A stretch of 64,000 nucleotides of DNA from Nesterenkonia natronophila (GTDB lineage: Bacteria; Actinomycetota; Actinomycetes; Actinomycetales; Micrococcaceae), in contig NZ_QYZP01000002.1 in assembly GCF_003595215.1 (NCBI RefSeq), forward strand, positions 1 to 64,000, written 5' to 3'. The notes under the pieces were generated by a model. That model had not been told where the DNA came from. It was given only the letters and a program-made list of their open reading frames with translations, and searched no databases. The position numbers and the translations under genes are program-made. Shown piece by piece: positions 16,751 to 29,155 of this stretch. Every line of letters starts with the position of its first letter. The first letter of the stretch is position 1.

Positions 16751-17428
16751 ATGACACTGTTCCAACGTCTGAAGACTGCCGCCGAAGCCGAATGGTCGGC
16801 ATACACGGATCACAGCTTTCTGCATCAACTCGAAGCCGGCACCCTGCCGAAAGCGGCTTTTCAGAACTACCTCATACAGGACTATCTGTTCCTGATCCAG
16901 TTTGCTCGCGCCTACGCCCTGGCCGCGTACAAGGGCCGCACCTTGGCTGACATCACCCAAGGCCTACGCGGGCTCAGCGCATCAGTGGAAGAGACGGAGC
17001 TGCACGTCCGGCTCTGCGCGAGGTGGGGCATCAGCCGAGAAGAGATGGAAGCCACCCCGGAGCATCCCGCGACGGTGGCATACACCCGATACGTGTTAGA
17101 CGCGGGAATGCGCGGAGACCTCCTTGACCTTCAGGTTGCCCTGGCGCCGTGTGTGGTGGGCTATGCCGAGATCGGAGCCCGGCTCCAGCCTGCCTTAGAT
17201 GCGAATCCCGACCACCCGTACGCCGATTGGATTGCCGAGTACGCGTCGGATCAGTCTCAACAGCTCGCGACCGATGCTGTCGCCGACATTGACGCCCTGG
17301 GGGAGCGCTTTCTTCCGGAGGGGCGCTTTAACGAGGTTGCCGAGACATTCGCGACTGCCACACGCATGGAAGCCGCCTTCTGGCAGATGGGCTTGGAGAC
17401 GCCAGTCGGTGCGCAGACGCTAGGCTGA
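16751..17428 (+). CDS. tenA: TenA family thiaminase II (thiamine salvage)
   Basis: TenA hydrolyses aminopyrimidines from degraded thiamine to HMP for reuse. The 225-residue protein has the family features DHSFLHQLEAGTLP (about 18-31), FQNYLIQDYLFLIQFARAYALA (helices with the family tyrosines), APCVVGYAEIG near 140 with the expected catalytic-type cysteine, and a C-terminal EAAFWQMGLE segment with the glutamate. ATG at 16751 is chosen with GGAAAGGAG upstream, immediately after a TPP riboswitch. No other thiamine gene is nearby, so this is a stand-alone salvage unit under thiamine control. Confidence 0.95.
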   Translation: MTLFQRLKTAAEAEWSAYTDHSFLHQLEAGTLPKAAFQNYLIQDYLFLIQFARAYALAAYKGRTLADITQGLRGLSASVEETELHVRLCARWGISREEMEATPEHPATVAYTRYVLDAGMRGDLLDLQVALAPCVVGYAEIGARLQPALDANPDHPYADWIAEYASDQSQQLATDAVADIDALGERFLPEGRFNEVAETFATATRMEAAFWQMGLETPVGAQTLG

Positions 17429-17469
17429 GCCGCGAGGAATAGTCCCAGTGGTTCAGTGTTAAGCAGGGT

Positions 17470-18159
17470 ATGGCTGATCAGAGAAAAGTTGTCATCGTCG
17501 GAGGGCACGGAAAGATTGCACTCCTGGCCGCCCCCAAGCTCGTGGAAGCTGGATTCTCAGTAGAGTCCATTATTCGCAACCCGGAGCAGGCGGAAGAAGT
17601 CACCGCCACTGGCGCTTCGCCCGTGGTTCTAGACGTCGAGAGCGCCGACTCTGAGGCCTTGGCGGAGGTTTTCTCCGGCGCCGAGGCAGTCGTGTTCTCC
17701 GCCGGCGCAGGCGGCGGGAACCCGGCTCGGACCAAAGCAGTCGACCAGGACGCCGCTATCCGCACGATGGATGCCGCCGCCCAGGCGGGGGTGAGCCGCT
17801 ATGTCATGGTCTCCTATGCCCGCTCTGAGGTGGACATCCACCAGCTTGACCCGGAGAGCTCCTTCTATCCCTATGCAGCGGCCAAGCATCACGCGGACAA
17901 CCACCTGCGTGGTACTGAGCTCCAGTACACCATCCTGGGGCCGGGAGCGCTGACAACCGAACCAGCTACCCGACAGATTACGGTGGTCGACGCTGACAGC
18001 GCGGCAGAGGCCAGCTCCGAAGGCGGCAAAGAAGCAGTGTCGACCTCGCGGGCAAACGTCGCAGAGGTCATTTCACATGTTCTCACCGCTGACGTCGCGC
18101 GGCGCAGCACCGTGAATTTCTTCGACGGGGAAACGCCTATCGCGGAGGCCATACGCTGA
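17470..18159 (+). CDS. NAD(P)-binding oxidoreductase (atypical SDR, YwnB-like)
   Basis: A 229-residue single-domain Rossmann protein of the NmrA/atypical-SDR type. The nucleotide loop is VVIVGGHGKIALL (about 7-19), AVVFSAGAGGG lies near residue 78, and Y-x3-K is seen as YPYAAAKHHAD (about 137-147). The substrate is unknown; close families include redox-sensor-like flavin or NAD(P) binding proteins. It starts 41 bases after tenA but shows no thiamine link, so shared transcription may be incidental. Confidence 0.85.
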   Translation: MADQRKVVIVGGHGKIALLAAPKLVEAGFSVESIIRNPEQAEEVTATGASPVVLDVESADSEALAEVFSGAEAVVFSAGAGGGNPARTKAVDQDAAIRTMDAAAQAGVSRYVMVSYARSEVDIHQLDPESSFYPYAAAKHHADNHLRGTELQYTILGPGALTTEPATRQITVVDADSAAEASSEGGKEAVSTSRANVAEVISHVLTADVARRSTVNFFDGETPIAEAIR

Positions 18160-18202
18160 GTTGGGTCCGGCGCCTTGCAGGTGCTAGGATTCTGTGGTTT
18201 CC

Positions 18203-18279
18203 GGATCTGTAGCTCAGTTGGTTAGAGCGCACGCTTCACACGCGTGAGGTCGATGGTTCGAGTCCATTCAGATCCACCA
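18203..18279 (+). tRNA. tRNA-Val (CAC)
   Basis: Acceptor GGATCTG pairs with CAGATCC, and the D-arm AGCTCAGTTGGTTAGAGC is typical. Loop TTCACAC on a CACGC/GCGTG stem gives anticodon CAC (valine). The T-arm has GGTTCGAGTCC. Discriminator A and encoded CCA complete it. Confidence 0.95.
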
Positions 18280-18298
18280 AAGGGACGCTCTGTCCATA

Positions 18299-18328
18299 GC
18301 AGACTGGCTCTCAGGCTGCATGTTTTTT
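18299..18328 (+). terminator. Probable tRNA-Val terminator
   Basis: GCAGaCT and AGgCTGC form a short imperfect stem, and T6 (18323-18328) follows shortly after it. This is one of the few U-tract signals in the window. Confidence 0.4.
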
Positions 18329-18389
18329 CATTGTGCCAGGCCCACGTCGGACAGGCCTGAGTTAGATTGTCTTGTCTGCGGGAGGTTTC

Positions 18390-20393
18390 ATGCCGGAGCG
18401 AGGAACGCGCGCACCAGGTTCCGCGCGCGGGAATCACGACGCCGCGGCAGTCCACCGGACTGCCCCTATTGACCCGGTCATCTCTGGACCCACCACCGAC
18501 ACCAGCATGATTCCGGTAATCCGGCCCTCAGACGTCGAGCCGGAAGAACAAGATGAAGGATTCCTCAAGAACCTCACTGGCTCGATTGCAGCCTCCTGGG
18601 CCGCCGCTGGGGAGGACACCTACCTAGAGTGGGAGGAGTACGACACTGAGGCCGCGGCGCGTGCTGCGGAAGAGGCCGCGGCGGAGGAAGTCGATTCGAC
18701 CCGCCATGCGTATACCGATGACTTCTCCCTCGCCGACACCCGGGAACCGCCGACTCTAACTTCAGCGGTCCCGATGGTCGACTCGGAGACCCCGGGCCCC
18801 TCACATCCCGTGGCCTTGACCGGTCCGATTACCCTGCCCCCCATCACAGGCCCTTCATCGCCGATCCCGCAGGTGGATGTTGGCGAGCCGATGCGCCGAC
18901 GCTCTGTATTGCGCCCTTCCTGGCTACGCCCAAGAATCAGGCCGGGAGGGAAAGCCTCTGCTCTGCTGAACCGCACGGTCTTCGACCGCCGGGTTAACCC
19001 GCAGTTCGTCTTCAACAAGATCATGCAGACGGAGCGCCCGAAGACAGAAGAGCAGTCGATCGTGGACCGGCTCCAGGGCACTCCGTTTCAGCACACTGTT
19101 CAAGGAGATGCGCACGAGGGGCTCGACGAGCTCGAGACCATGAGCTTCGTGCTTGACCTGGGGGAAGCGCTCTTTCGCTACGGCGCTGGCGCCCTAGAGG
19201 TTGAGACCTCCATCATCGCGGTCACTACGGCGTTCGGGATGAAGAACACTGACGCGGACATCACCAACCAGTCCATCAGCCTGAATTGGGCGCCCGAAGC
19301 AAAGATCCCCTACTCCAGGGTGCGGGTGGTCCGTTCCTGGTCGCAGAACTTTCAGGCGCTCTCCGCGGTGCACCGACTGGTGGCTGACGTCACTTCCGGG
19401 AGGTTGACCCGCTCGGAGGCTGAAGCAGAGCTGAAGGAGATCACCCGGCAGCCCAAACCCTACCCGCGGTGGCTGGTCACCTTGAGCGGAGCCATGTTTG
19501 CAAGTCTCTTCGCCAGCTACCTTGGGGCGCCGATTCTCGACGCAGCTGCCGGATTTGCTGCAACCCTGCTGGTCATGTGGACTGCCCGCCAGTTGACCTT
19601 ATGGAGGGTTCCGGAGTTCTTCACTCTCGCCGGAGGAGGGTTCGCCGCTTCAGCTTTCGCGATGATCGCTTTTGGGCTGGACGCCGACATCACTCCGTCC
19701 ATGGTCACCGCAGGAGGCTTGATGATCCTGTTGCCCAGTGTGCGGATTGTGGGAGCGATTCAGGATGCCATCAACGGGTTTCCCATGACTGCGGCTGGAC
19801 GTCTGGTGTCAACCATGATCGCCTTCGCAGGCATGACCTCCGGGATCATGGCGGCAGTCGTCGGCGCCGACTTGCTGGGGATCGTCCAAACAGAGCTGGC
19901 CCAGGGGCTCACGCGCCTCTACCCGGCGCCAGCGCTTATTCTCCTGGTCTTCTTCGCCTGCAGTGCCGCCGCGATCGTAGAACAGACACGGCCGGCGTTG
20001 ATTCTCCCTACCGGCGCTGTAGGCGCTCTCGGCTTCTGCGCGCTTTACATGGGAGAAGTCATAGGCTTGGGCGATCGCTTCACCCCCGTGCTCGGAGGGT
20101 TCGTGGTGGGAGCGCTGGGCCGTGTGGTGGCGCTCAGACTGGGAGCTCCTCAGCTCGTCGTAGCGGTGCCGGCCATGATGTTCATGCTCCCGGGCCTGAT
20201 GGTTTTCCGCGGCATGTACCAGATCGCCATCGAGAACACTGCCGGTTCAATGATGGGCGGGCTGTTCGAGCTTTTCAACGCACTGATCATTATTATGGCG
20301 ATTGCCGCCGGAATTGTTCTGGGCGACGTCGTCATGAGGCGCTTCACCTCCAAGTTGGAGTCCAACGAACGGTCCAATTCTCGCCGCCGCTGA
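18390..20393 (+). CDS. thrE: ThrE-type threonine/serine exporter
   Basis: Membrane exporter of threonine and serine, 667 residues. The first about 190 residues are polar, acidic and proline-rich without clear structure. The ThrE domain follows (about 230-480), including LFRYGAGALEVETSI and the helix block starting near residue 365; the second domain (ThrE_2) gives ten or so membrane helices in all. ATG at 18390 has GGGAGG five bases upstream and is preferred over TTG at 18372. The family was defined by Corynebacterium glutamicum ThrE. The long N-terminal extension is unusual in length. Confidence 0.9.
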   Translation: MPERGTRAPGSARGNHDAAAVHRTAPIDPVISGPTTDTSMIPVIRPSDVEPEEQDEGFLKNLTGSIAASWAAAGEDTYLEWEEYDTEAAARAAEEAAAEEVDSTRHAYTDDFSLADTREPPTLTSAVPMVDSETPGPSHPVALTGPITLPPITGPSSPIPQVDVGEPMRRRSVLRPSWLRPRIRPGGKASALLNRTVFDRRVNPQFVFNKIMQTERPKTEEQSIVDRLQGTPFQHTVQGDAHEGLDELETMSFVLDLGEALFRYGAGALEVETSIIAVTTAFGMKNTDADITNQSISLNWAPEAKIPYSRVRVVRSWSQNFQALSAVHRLVADVTSGRLTRSEAEAELKEITRQPKPYPRWLVTLSGAMFASLFASYLGAPILDAAAGFAATLLVMWTARQLTLWRVPEFFTLAGGGFAASAFAMIAFGLDADITPSMVTAGGLMILLPSVRIVGAIQDAINGFPMTAAGRLVSTMIAFAGMTSGIMAAVVGADLLGIVQTELAQGLTRLYPAPALILLVFFACSAAAIVEQTRPALILPTGAVGALGFCALYMGEVIGLGDRFTPVLGGFVVGALGRVVALRLGAPQLVVAVPAMMFMLPGLMVFRGMYQIAIENTAGSMMGGLFELFNALIIIMAIAAGIVLGDVVMRRFTSKLESNERSNSRRR

Positions 20394-20488
20394 CCCGTCA
20401 GGCTCACTGTCTGCACCCCGGCGCTAAATTGCCTAGCGTGCCGCTCTGGAGAACTCCCAAGGCCTGCATCAGCGGCCCAATCGGCCAG

Positions 20489-21214
20489 TCAGGCTCCGTG
20501 AAGAGGCAGTCGCCAGTCGATAGGCTCGGCGCCCAGGCGCTGCAATTGCTCGTTGGTGCGGCTGAACGGGCGGGAGCCGAAGAACCCACGCGATGCGGAC
20601 AGCGGTGATGGGTGCGGGGAGCCAATCACTTCAGTATTCGCGCCCGCGTTTAGGATCGGCTGCAGCTGCCGCGCCTGCGCTCCCCACAGAATTGCGACCA
20701 GTGGTCTGCCGGAATCGGCAAGGGCCCGCACAGCCGTCTCAGTCACCGCTTCCCACCCAATTCCACGATGCGAGGCCGGGGTCCCAGCCTCGACAGTGAG
20801 CACCCGGTTAAGCATCAGCACTCCCTGCCGGGCCCAGTGCGTGAGGTCACCGTGCGGACTCGGTGGGATACCGAGGTCGCTGTGCAACTCCTTGAAGATG
20901 TTGCCGAGCGACCTGGGCAGGGGCCGGACGTCCTCAGCAACGGCAAAAGACATCCCGATGGGGTGGCCCGGCGTCGGGTAGGGGTCCTGCCCGATAATCA
21001 GCACCCGGACATCTTCGAAAGGCTGCCGGAAAGCGCGCAGCACATCAGCAGGCGCGGGCAGGATATGATCCCCTCGTCCACGCCTCGTTTTCATTTCCTC
21101 AGCGACGGCGGCGAACTGCGGCTCTGCTGGGCGAAGCGCGCGCTCCCAACCGGGGTCCAAAGGCTTGAGCAGTTTTCCAAAAGCACTCACAGCACACCAG
21201 GGTAAACGACTCAC
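20489..21214 (-). CDS. ung: Uracil-DNA glycosylase (family 1)
   Basis: Removes uracil from DNA in base-excision repair. The 241-residue protein has the water-activating loop [17 protein letters not shown] (catalytic Asp), [11 protein letters not shown] in a modified form ([17 protein letters not shown]), and the leucine-loop motif [13 protein letters not shown] with the catalytic histidine. It converges with thrE. The start is uncertain: GTG at 21214 gives the longest form, but neither it nor GTG at 21190 has a clear ribosome-binding site. Confidence 0.95.
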   Translation of the reverse strand: MSRLPWCAVSAFGKLLKPLDPGWERALRPAEPQFAAVAEEMKTRRGRGDHILPAPADVLRAFRQPFEDVRVLIIGQDPYPTPGHPIGMSFAVAEDVRPLPRSLGNIFKELHSDLGIPPSPHGDLTHWARQGVLMLNRVLTVEAGTPASHRGIGWEAVTETAVRALADSGRPLVAILWGAQARQLQPILNAGANTEVIGSPHPSPLSASRGFFGSRPFSRTNEQLQRLGAEPIDWRLPLHGA

Positions 21215-21274
21215 GAGGGATCACGGTGTGCGGATATGCCGCTGGCCGCCCTGCGCCGCCCGTAGTATAGGGGC

Positions 21275-21931
21275 ATGAGCCAGTTCTCCCATGATGAGTT
21301 CGACGAGGTGCAGCCCTACCGGCCGGACGAAGTCGGTAAGCATCGAGCCCCCGGTACGCACCCGAAGGCGGCTGCTGCGTCCTCAGGCATGCTGAAGTGG
21401 ATTGGTCTGGTGGTGATCGCGGTGGTCCTGATCGCCGCAGTGGGTTGGTTCGTCATCAGGGAAGCCGGTGAAGAGGACGACGCCCCGGTCGCTGAGGAGC
21501 AGGACACAGCTGACGACGCCGATGCTGAAGAGGGCAATGGTGAGGATGAGGGTGAGGAGAACGGCGACGATGGCGAAGCCGACGATAACGGCGAAAACGG
21601 CGAAAACGGCGAAAACGGGGAGACTGAAGAAGAGCAGGCCGCTGCAGGTCTGAGTGACGAGTACCCGGTGCGAGCCGTCAACGCTGGCGCGCCTGACGGC
21701 TCGGCAGGGCAGGTCACCTCTGAGCTTGACGACCTGGGGCTCGACGTTCAGCAGTCCATCGATTGGGACTTCGCCAACTGGGGAACGCCCACCACCCCGC
21801 AAATCATCTACCCCGGTGAAGAGCAGCAGGAGCTCGCTGAGGCCATCGGCGAGGAGCTAGGCATCGACAACGTTTCCCAGGGTGGAAGCTGGCAGACCAT
21901 CGTCGTGGTCATCGGGCCCGAATACCAGTAG
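21275..21931 (+). CDS. LytR C-terminal domain (LytR_C) membrane protein
   Basis: A 218-residue single-pass protein. After 38 polar residues comes a membrane helix (about 40-61). A very acidic linker with repeated Asn-Gly-Glu triplets follows (about 65-125), then an extracellular LytR_C domain (about 128-216) starting YPVRAVNAGAPDGSAG, in which the family usually has an N-G-T/S turn. The LCP catalytic domain is missing, as is usual for this stand-alone type. A cell-envelope role is likely, but the partner is unknown. It lies just upstream of the groEL control region. Confidence 0.88.
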   Translation: MSQFSHDEFDEVQPYRPDEVGKHRAPGTHPKAAAASSGMLKWIGLVVIAVVLIAAVGWFVIREAGEEDDAPVAEEQDTADDADAEEGNGEDEGEENGDDGEADDNGENGENGENGETEEEQAAAGLSDEYPVRAVNAGAPDGSAGQVTSELDDLGLDVQQSIDWDFANWGTPTTPQIIYPGEEQQELAEAIGEELGIDNVSQGGSWQTIVVVIGPEYQ

Positions 21932-21957
21932 AAGGTCCGTTCAGGAGCACCTCGTTT

Positions 21958-21984
21958 CTTGCACTCTCAGCCACAGAGTGCTAA
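21958..21984. promoter_or_regulatory. CIRCE element 1 (HrcA operator)
   Basis: CTTGCACTC, 9 bases, then GAGTGCTAA. The right arm is a perfect CIRCE half; the left differs from TTAGCACTC at two positions. It lies about 235 bases before groEL. Confidence 0.85.
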
Positions 21985-21992
21985 AAATTGTC

Positions 21993-22019
21993 TTAGCACT
22001 CTCATGATGAGACTGCTAA
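21993..22019. promoter_or_regulatory. CIRCE element 2 (HrcA operator)
   Basis: TTAGCACTC, 9 bases, then GACTGCTAA. The left arm is perfect and the right has a two-base swap relative to GAGTGCTAA. Together with element 1, eight bases upstream, it predicts heat-shock control by HrcA, which is not in the window. Confidence 0.87.
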
Positions 22020-22037
22020 GACGAACCCATCAGGTGA

Positions 22038-23864
<1,827 letters not shown>

Positions 23865-23873
23865 CCCACCACA

Positions 23874-23920
23874 CGCATAGAAAGACCCGCAGGCCCAGGG
23901 CCTGCGGGTCTTTCTATGCG
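23874..23920. terminator. Strong bidirectional terminator after groEL
   Basis: A perfect 21-bp stem (23874-23894 with 23900-23920) and a 5-base loop; its outer arms read AAAGACCC and GGGTCTTT. It separates groEL from the convergent WXG100 gene and its right end nearly touches that gene's stop. Confidence 0.93.
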
Positions 23921-23921
23921 C

Positions 23922-24212
23922 TCATCGGCCGAACATGCGAGCGTTGGCGAGCTCAGTCTCCTCATAATGTGAGGACGCCGCAGACATCGCTTGCCTGACA
24001 CCGGCCAGTGACTGCTCAACCTGGACCTGGGTCGCACGCCACTGGGTCAGCACGTCCTGAAACGCCCCTGAGGCGGAACCTTTCCACGTCTCCTGCAATT
24101 GGCGAAGTTGGCCCTCCATGGAGCTGACATCGGACTGAATGCGGCTCAGCGTGGCCTCCACCGCGCCTGATTTGGCCATTAGATCTCCGGTGTCGATCTG
24201 AAATATCGCCAT
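23922..24212 (-). CDS. WXG100-family (ESAT-6-like) protein
   Basis: A 96-residue helical-hairpin protein of the WXG100 family, substrates or partners of type VII secretion. The turn motif is ETWKGSASG (W-x-G at about residues 43-45), with amphipathic helices on both sides. The usual Y-x-x-x-D/E export tail is weakly represented by YEETELANARM. No EccC, EccD or other ESX gene is in the window, so this is an orphan gene whose secretion cannot be judged here. Confidence 0.9.
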   Translation of the reverse strand: MAIFQIDTGDLMAKSGAVEATLSRIQSDVSSMEGQLRQLQETWKGSASGAFQDVLTQWRATQVQVEQSLAGVRQAMSAASSHYEETELANARMFGR

Positions 24213-24394
24213 GAGGCTGCTCCGTTCCTAGTTCTGAGTGGCTGAGAAAGGACCGATGAAGTCCCTTCCGCTTACCACGCTAGGACTCTAGTGTTTCGGT
24301 GCACAGAGCAGGAACTAGCAGTGGGCACCTTGGAGCGCGTCGTGGGGCGCAGATCCGAACCTGGGGAAAACGCTGCGCTGCGCCTCGGATGGGC

Positions 24395-25987
24395 TCAGCC
24401 CTCCTGAGCGCCCCGTGCTGCCGTGCGGAACTGCTCCAGCTCCTCCTCTGTGAGTTCAAGTTCGTGATCGTCGTCAGAGTCGAGGGTATCGTCAGTGGGA
24501 AGTCGCAACGTCATGGTTGCACCCCCGCCCGGCGTCTCCGAGTGGCGAACACTGCCACCATGCTGGGCGGCGATGGCGGCACAGATCGCCAGTCCCAGCC
24601 CGGTACCGCCAGTTTCACGCTGTCGTGAGCTGTCAGCCCGGTAGAAACGCTCGAAGATCTTCTCTGCGTCCTCAGGGTCGATCCCCTCACCATGGTCCCG
24701 CACCTCCAGAACTGACTCCACAACTCCCTCCACCAAACTCTGGGTGCCCACCGCCAACTCCATGGGGGTTCCTTCCGGCGTGTAGCGGAGGGCATTTGTC
24801 ACCAGATTCGTGACGATCTGACGGATCCGTCCCTCGTCGCCGATCACCGGAGCCGGGGACGGTGAGCCACCGTCAAGACCAATTACTTTGACTTCGCGAT
24901 CTGGGGCGTTGACGGTCATATCCATGACCGCTTCGTGGGCGATGATATTGAGGTCCAGTGGCTTAGGCTCCATAGCCCGCTGCTCGTTGAGCCTGGCGAG
25001 GGTGAGCATGTCCTCTACGAGTTGACCCAATCGGGTGGCCTCTGACTCAATTCGCCCCATAGCGGTGCCCACAGCGTCCGGGTTGTCGTTGAGCCCACCT
25101 TGTCGGTACAGCTCTGAGAAGCCTCGGATGGTCACCAGAGGTGTGCGCAGCTCATGGGAAGCGTCCTGGATGAAGCGGCGCATCTTTTCTTCCGAGGCTT
25201 CCTTCTGCGCAAAAGCCTGCTCAATGTGTTCCAGCATCACATTCAGCGCAGTAGCCAAACGCCCGATCTCCGTCTCCAGCGGTGCAGTAGTGTGAACGCG
25301 CTGGGCGAAGTCCCCCCCGGCGATTGCGGCAGCGGTTTTCTCCACCCTGAGAAGCGGCCTGAAGGCTCTGGTGGTCAGAGAGTAGGCGATGATGGAGGCC
25401 CCCAGAGTCGCGAGGAGTCCGATTGTTGCCACCAGAAAGCTTGCGCGTTCTACAGAAGTCTCGACGCTCTCCATGGGAAGCGCGATAATGACGGACTCCT
25501 CGCCGTGCATCAAATGATGAGCCTGAACTCTGAAGCCGCGAGAGTTCTCTTGGGTCCCGGGAACGTTGAACGATTCGTGACCAAGTTCGGCCGCTTCATC
25601 AGGGGTCAGCCGGGGGATCTGAGGAACATCGGCGGTCTCCATGTTGCTGGCTCGCAGTGATAGGCCCGGAATCGGATCCCCCTGATCGTCCAGCATCCAG
25701 CCGTAGAAACGAAAGATGGACTGAAACTCAGCCCATGTGGGGCTTGTCTCTTCCTCACCCTCGTCGAAGTCATCAGAGCGGATGTCGTAGAAGTAGTTTG
25801 TCAGCGCCTGGGCGTTGCTTCTAAGGTCCTCATCCATGTTTCGAAGCAGCTCTTGCCGATACAGAGAGGCCGAGACGAACGTGGTGACTATCAAAGTCAA
25901 CAGCAGCAGACCGGAGGTGATGGTGACCAACTGGCTTCGCAGAGAGGTCCTCCGCCAAGCTCGGGAGATCGCGGAGAGCAGACGCAT
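24395..25987 (-). CDS. Two-component sensor histidine kinase
   Basis: Membrane sensor kinase of 530 residues. There are two membrane helices (about 20-42 and 155-177) around an acidic extracellular region, then HAMP (about 180-235). The dimerisation/phosphoacceptor helix is QDASHELRTPLVTI; the ATPase domain has the N box NLVTNALRYTPEG, the G1 box DHGEGI and the G2 box GGTGLGLAI. ATG at 25987 is preferred over TTG at 26020. It lies 79 bases downstream of its response regulator. The signal is unknown; the layout resembles the MprB/PhoR/TrcS types of actinobacteria. Confidence 0.93.
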   Translation of the reverse strand: MRLLSAISRAWRRTSLRSQLVTITSGLLLLTLIVTTFVSASLYRQELLRNMDEDLRSNAQALTNYFYDIRSDDFDEGEEETSPTWAEFQSIFRFYGWMLDDQGDPIPGLSLRASNMETADVPQIPRLTPDEAAELGHESFNVPGTQENSRGFRVQAHHLMHGEESVIIALPMESVETSVERASFLVATIGLLATLGASIIAYSLTTRAFRPLLRVEKTAAAIAGGDFAQRVHTTAPLETEIGRLATALNVMLEHIEQAFAQKEASEEKMRRFIQDASHELRTPLVTIRGFSELYRQGGLNDNPDAVGTAMGRIESEATRLGQLVEDMLTLARLNEQRAMEPKPLDLNIIAHEAVMDMTVNAPDREVKVIGLDGGSPSPAPVIGDEGRIRQIVTNLVTNALRYTPEGTPMELAVGTQSLVEGVVESVLEVRDHGEGIDPEDAEKIFERFYRADSSRQRETGGTGLGLAICAAIAAQHGGSVRHSETPGGGATMTLRLPTDDTLDSDDDHELELTEEELEQFRTAARGAQEG

Positions 25988-26066
25988 AGGTAAGAGTTTA
26001 GGCCCCGCAGCGCGAAACAATGGTGACTACCGCAATCTCGGTAGTGGACCTCTCAGCTCACTTCAG

Positions 26067-26807
26067 CTACGAGGAGGGAGTAGCTCCTTGCGAGCGTTGG
26101 CGTCGCTCCCACGTCTGCAGCACGTAACCCACTCCGCGTTTAGTCTGAATCGCCGGCGCCCCCTCAGCTCCGGATTCGATCTTGCGACGGAGGTAGGAGA
26201 TGTAGGATTCAACGATCGAGGCGTCACCGTTGAAGTTGTATTCCCACACGTGGTCAAGAATCTGCTGCTTCGACAGGACACGGTTGGGGTTCATCATCAG
26301 ATAACGGAGGAGTTTGAATTCCGTTGGTGACAATTCGATGATCTCACCCTCGTGGCGGACTTCGTGGGCATCATCGTCCAGTTCAAGGTTGTCGATCCTG
26401 ATGACCGCGTCCTCGTCGTCGTAGGGAGCGGTGCGACGCAGTACGGCCTTGATGCGTGCTACAACCTCATCAAGGGAGAAAGGCTTGGTCACATAGTCGT
26501 CACCTCCCACCGTCAGGCCGGTGATCTTATCGTCAGTATCATCGCGCGCGGTGAGGAAAAGTACTGGAAAGTGCTTGCCTGAAGCGCGTAGTCGCCGAGT
26601 GACGGTGAAGCCGTCCATGTCCGGCAGCATCACATCGAGCACAGCCAAGTCAGGCTGGAACTTCTCAGCGATGTCGAGCGCTTCGCGCCCGTTGGCCGCG
26701 GCTGCCACATCGAAGCCCGCGAATCGTAGGCTTGTCGCGAGGAGTTCACGGATGTTGGGCTCGTCGTCAACGACCAGCAGCTTGGCTTCCGGTGTTTTAT
26801 CAGTCAC
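26067..26807 (-). CDS. OmpR-family response regulator
   Basis: A 246-residue response regulator. The receiver domain (about 9-122) has the acidic pair in VVDDEP, phospho-Asp 58 in LAVLDVMLPDMDG and the conserved lysine in YVTKPFS. The C-terminal winged helix (about 135-235) has LSPTEFKLLRYLMMNPNRVLSK and KRGVGYVL. It is transcribed ahead of the histidine kinase in one unit. Its own targets are not shown by the sequence; the three cell-wall hydrolase promoters in this window are worth testing as targets. Confidence 0.95.
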   Translation of the reverse strand: MTDKTPEAKLLVVDDEPNIRELLATSLRFAGFDVAAAANGREALDIAEKFQPDLAVLDVMLPDMDGFTVTRRLRASGKHFPVLFLTARDDTDDKITGLTVGGDDYVTKPFSLDEVVARIKAVLRRTAPYDDEDAVIRIDNLELDDDAHEVRHEGEIIELSPTEFKLLRYLMMNPNRVLSKQQILDHVWEYNFNGDASIVESYISYLRRKIESGAEGAPAIQTKRGVGYVLQTWERRQRSQGATPSS

Positions 26808-26898
26808 AGAGCCAGTATCGGACTATTTCCTGAGTAGTGACTGTACGCCTGCCGAATGCAACGTTAGCTTTTTCAGGGCTGCTGCAGGGCAACAGGAG

Positions 26899-27123
26899 TT
26901 AGGGCGTTCGGCGCCGCCCGAGGCTGAGCATAATGTAGAGGCACATTAATACGAAGCCGGCCGGGAATCCCCAGAGCGCGGCCCAATAGAGGCCGGCGTG
27001 AGGGACCAGTCCTGAGAAGTAGAGGACCAGGATGGCGATCAGAGCGATGAAGGACAGAGCGGTGACGCCGACGCCCAAGATCAGGGAGGCGCGTGAAAGC
27101 ACACCGGGCGTTGAAGCGGACAT
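26899..27123 (-). CDS. Small two-helix membrane protein
   Basis: A 74-residue protein with two hydrophobic segments (about 12-37 and 43-67) and a basic C terminus (GRRR). It is divergent from the cold-shock gene. Similar short proteins stand in this place in related actinobacteria as far as I recall, but no function is known to me. Its size and arrangement of helices suggest a real gene rather than a chance frame. Confidence 0.65.
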   Translation of the reverse strand: MSASTPGVLSRASLILGVGVTALSFIALIAILVLYFSGLVPHAGLYWAALWGFPAGFVLMCLYIMLSLGRRRTP

Positions 27124-27189
27124 CCTGCAATTCTATCCCTCGAGGGTTGGGGGTATTCTGGTACTTGCTCAAAAGGAGGTAGTACACAC

Positions 27190-27573
27190 GTGCCTACGGG
27201 AAAAGTGAAATGGTTCGACGCTGACAAAGGATTCGGATTTGTCACCGGTGACACCGGCGAAGAGGTGTACCTGCACTCATCTGCGCTTCCGTCCTCAGTC
27301 GCCACTGTGAAGTCGGGAACGCGTTTGGAGTACGGAATCGCTGATGGACGTCGAGGAAAGCAGGCGCTGAGCGTCCGCATACTGAACGAAGCGCCGTCGA
27401 TGGTCCGCGCCACGCGCAAGCCTGCCGAAGATATGGGTGAGTTGGTTCAGGATCTGGTCAATGTCCTGGACAACACCACCGGTCAGCTGCGCAATGGTCA
27501 CTACCCCAAAGCCGAGCAGTCCAAAAAGATCGCTGCGCTGCTGCGCCGCGTGGCTGACGATTTCGACGCGTGA
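27190..27573 (+). CDS. Cold-shock domain protein with C-terminal extension
   Basis: An RNA/DNA-binding cold-shock protein of 127 residues. The cold-shock domain takes up residues 1-66, with RNP1 KGFGFV and RNP2-like VYLHSSAL. An extra helical tail of about 60 residues follows, which the short CspA type lacks. The start is GTG at 27190 after a strong AAAGGAGG. The following gene overlaps or nearly touches its stop, so both are probably in one unit. Confidence 0.92.
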   Translation: MPTGKVKWFDADKGFGFVTGDTGEEVYLHSSALPSSVATVKSGTRLEYGIADGRRGKQALSVRILNEAPSMVRATRKPAEDMGELVQDLVNVLDNTTGQLRNGHYPKAEQSKKIAALLRRVADDFDA

Positions 27574-27575
27574 TC

Positions 27576-29038
<1,463 letters not shown>

Positions 29039-29155
29039 CTACTCGGCAAGATACAGACATGTATATAGGGGACCAGGTGGTGGAATGTTGCTGCACGGAT
29101 ATGCTGGACCGAGCACACCGTCCATCGGTGATTACAGTACCAAGGAGCGCAGACG

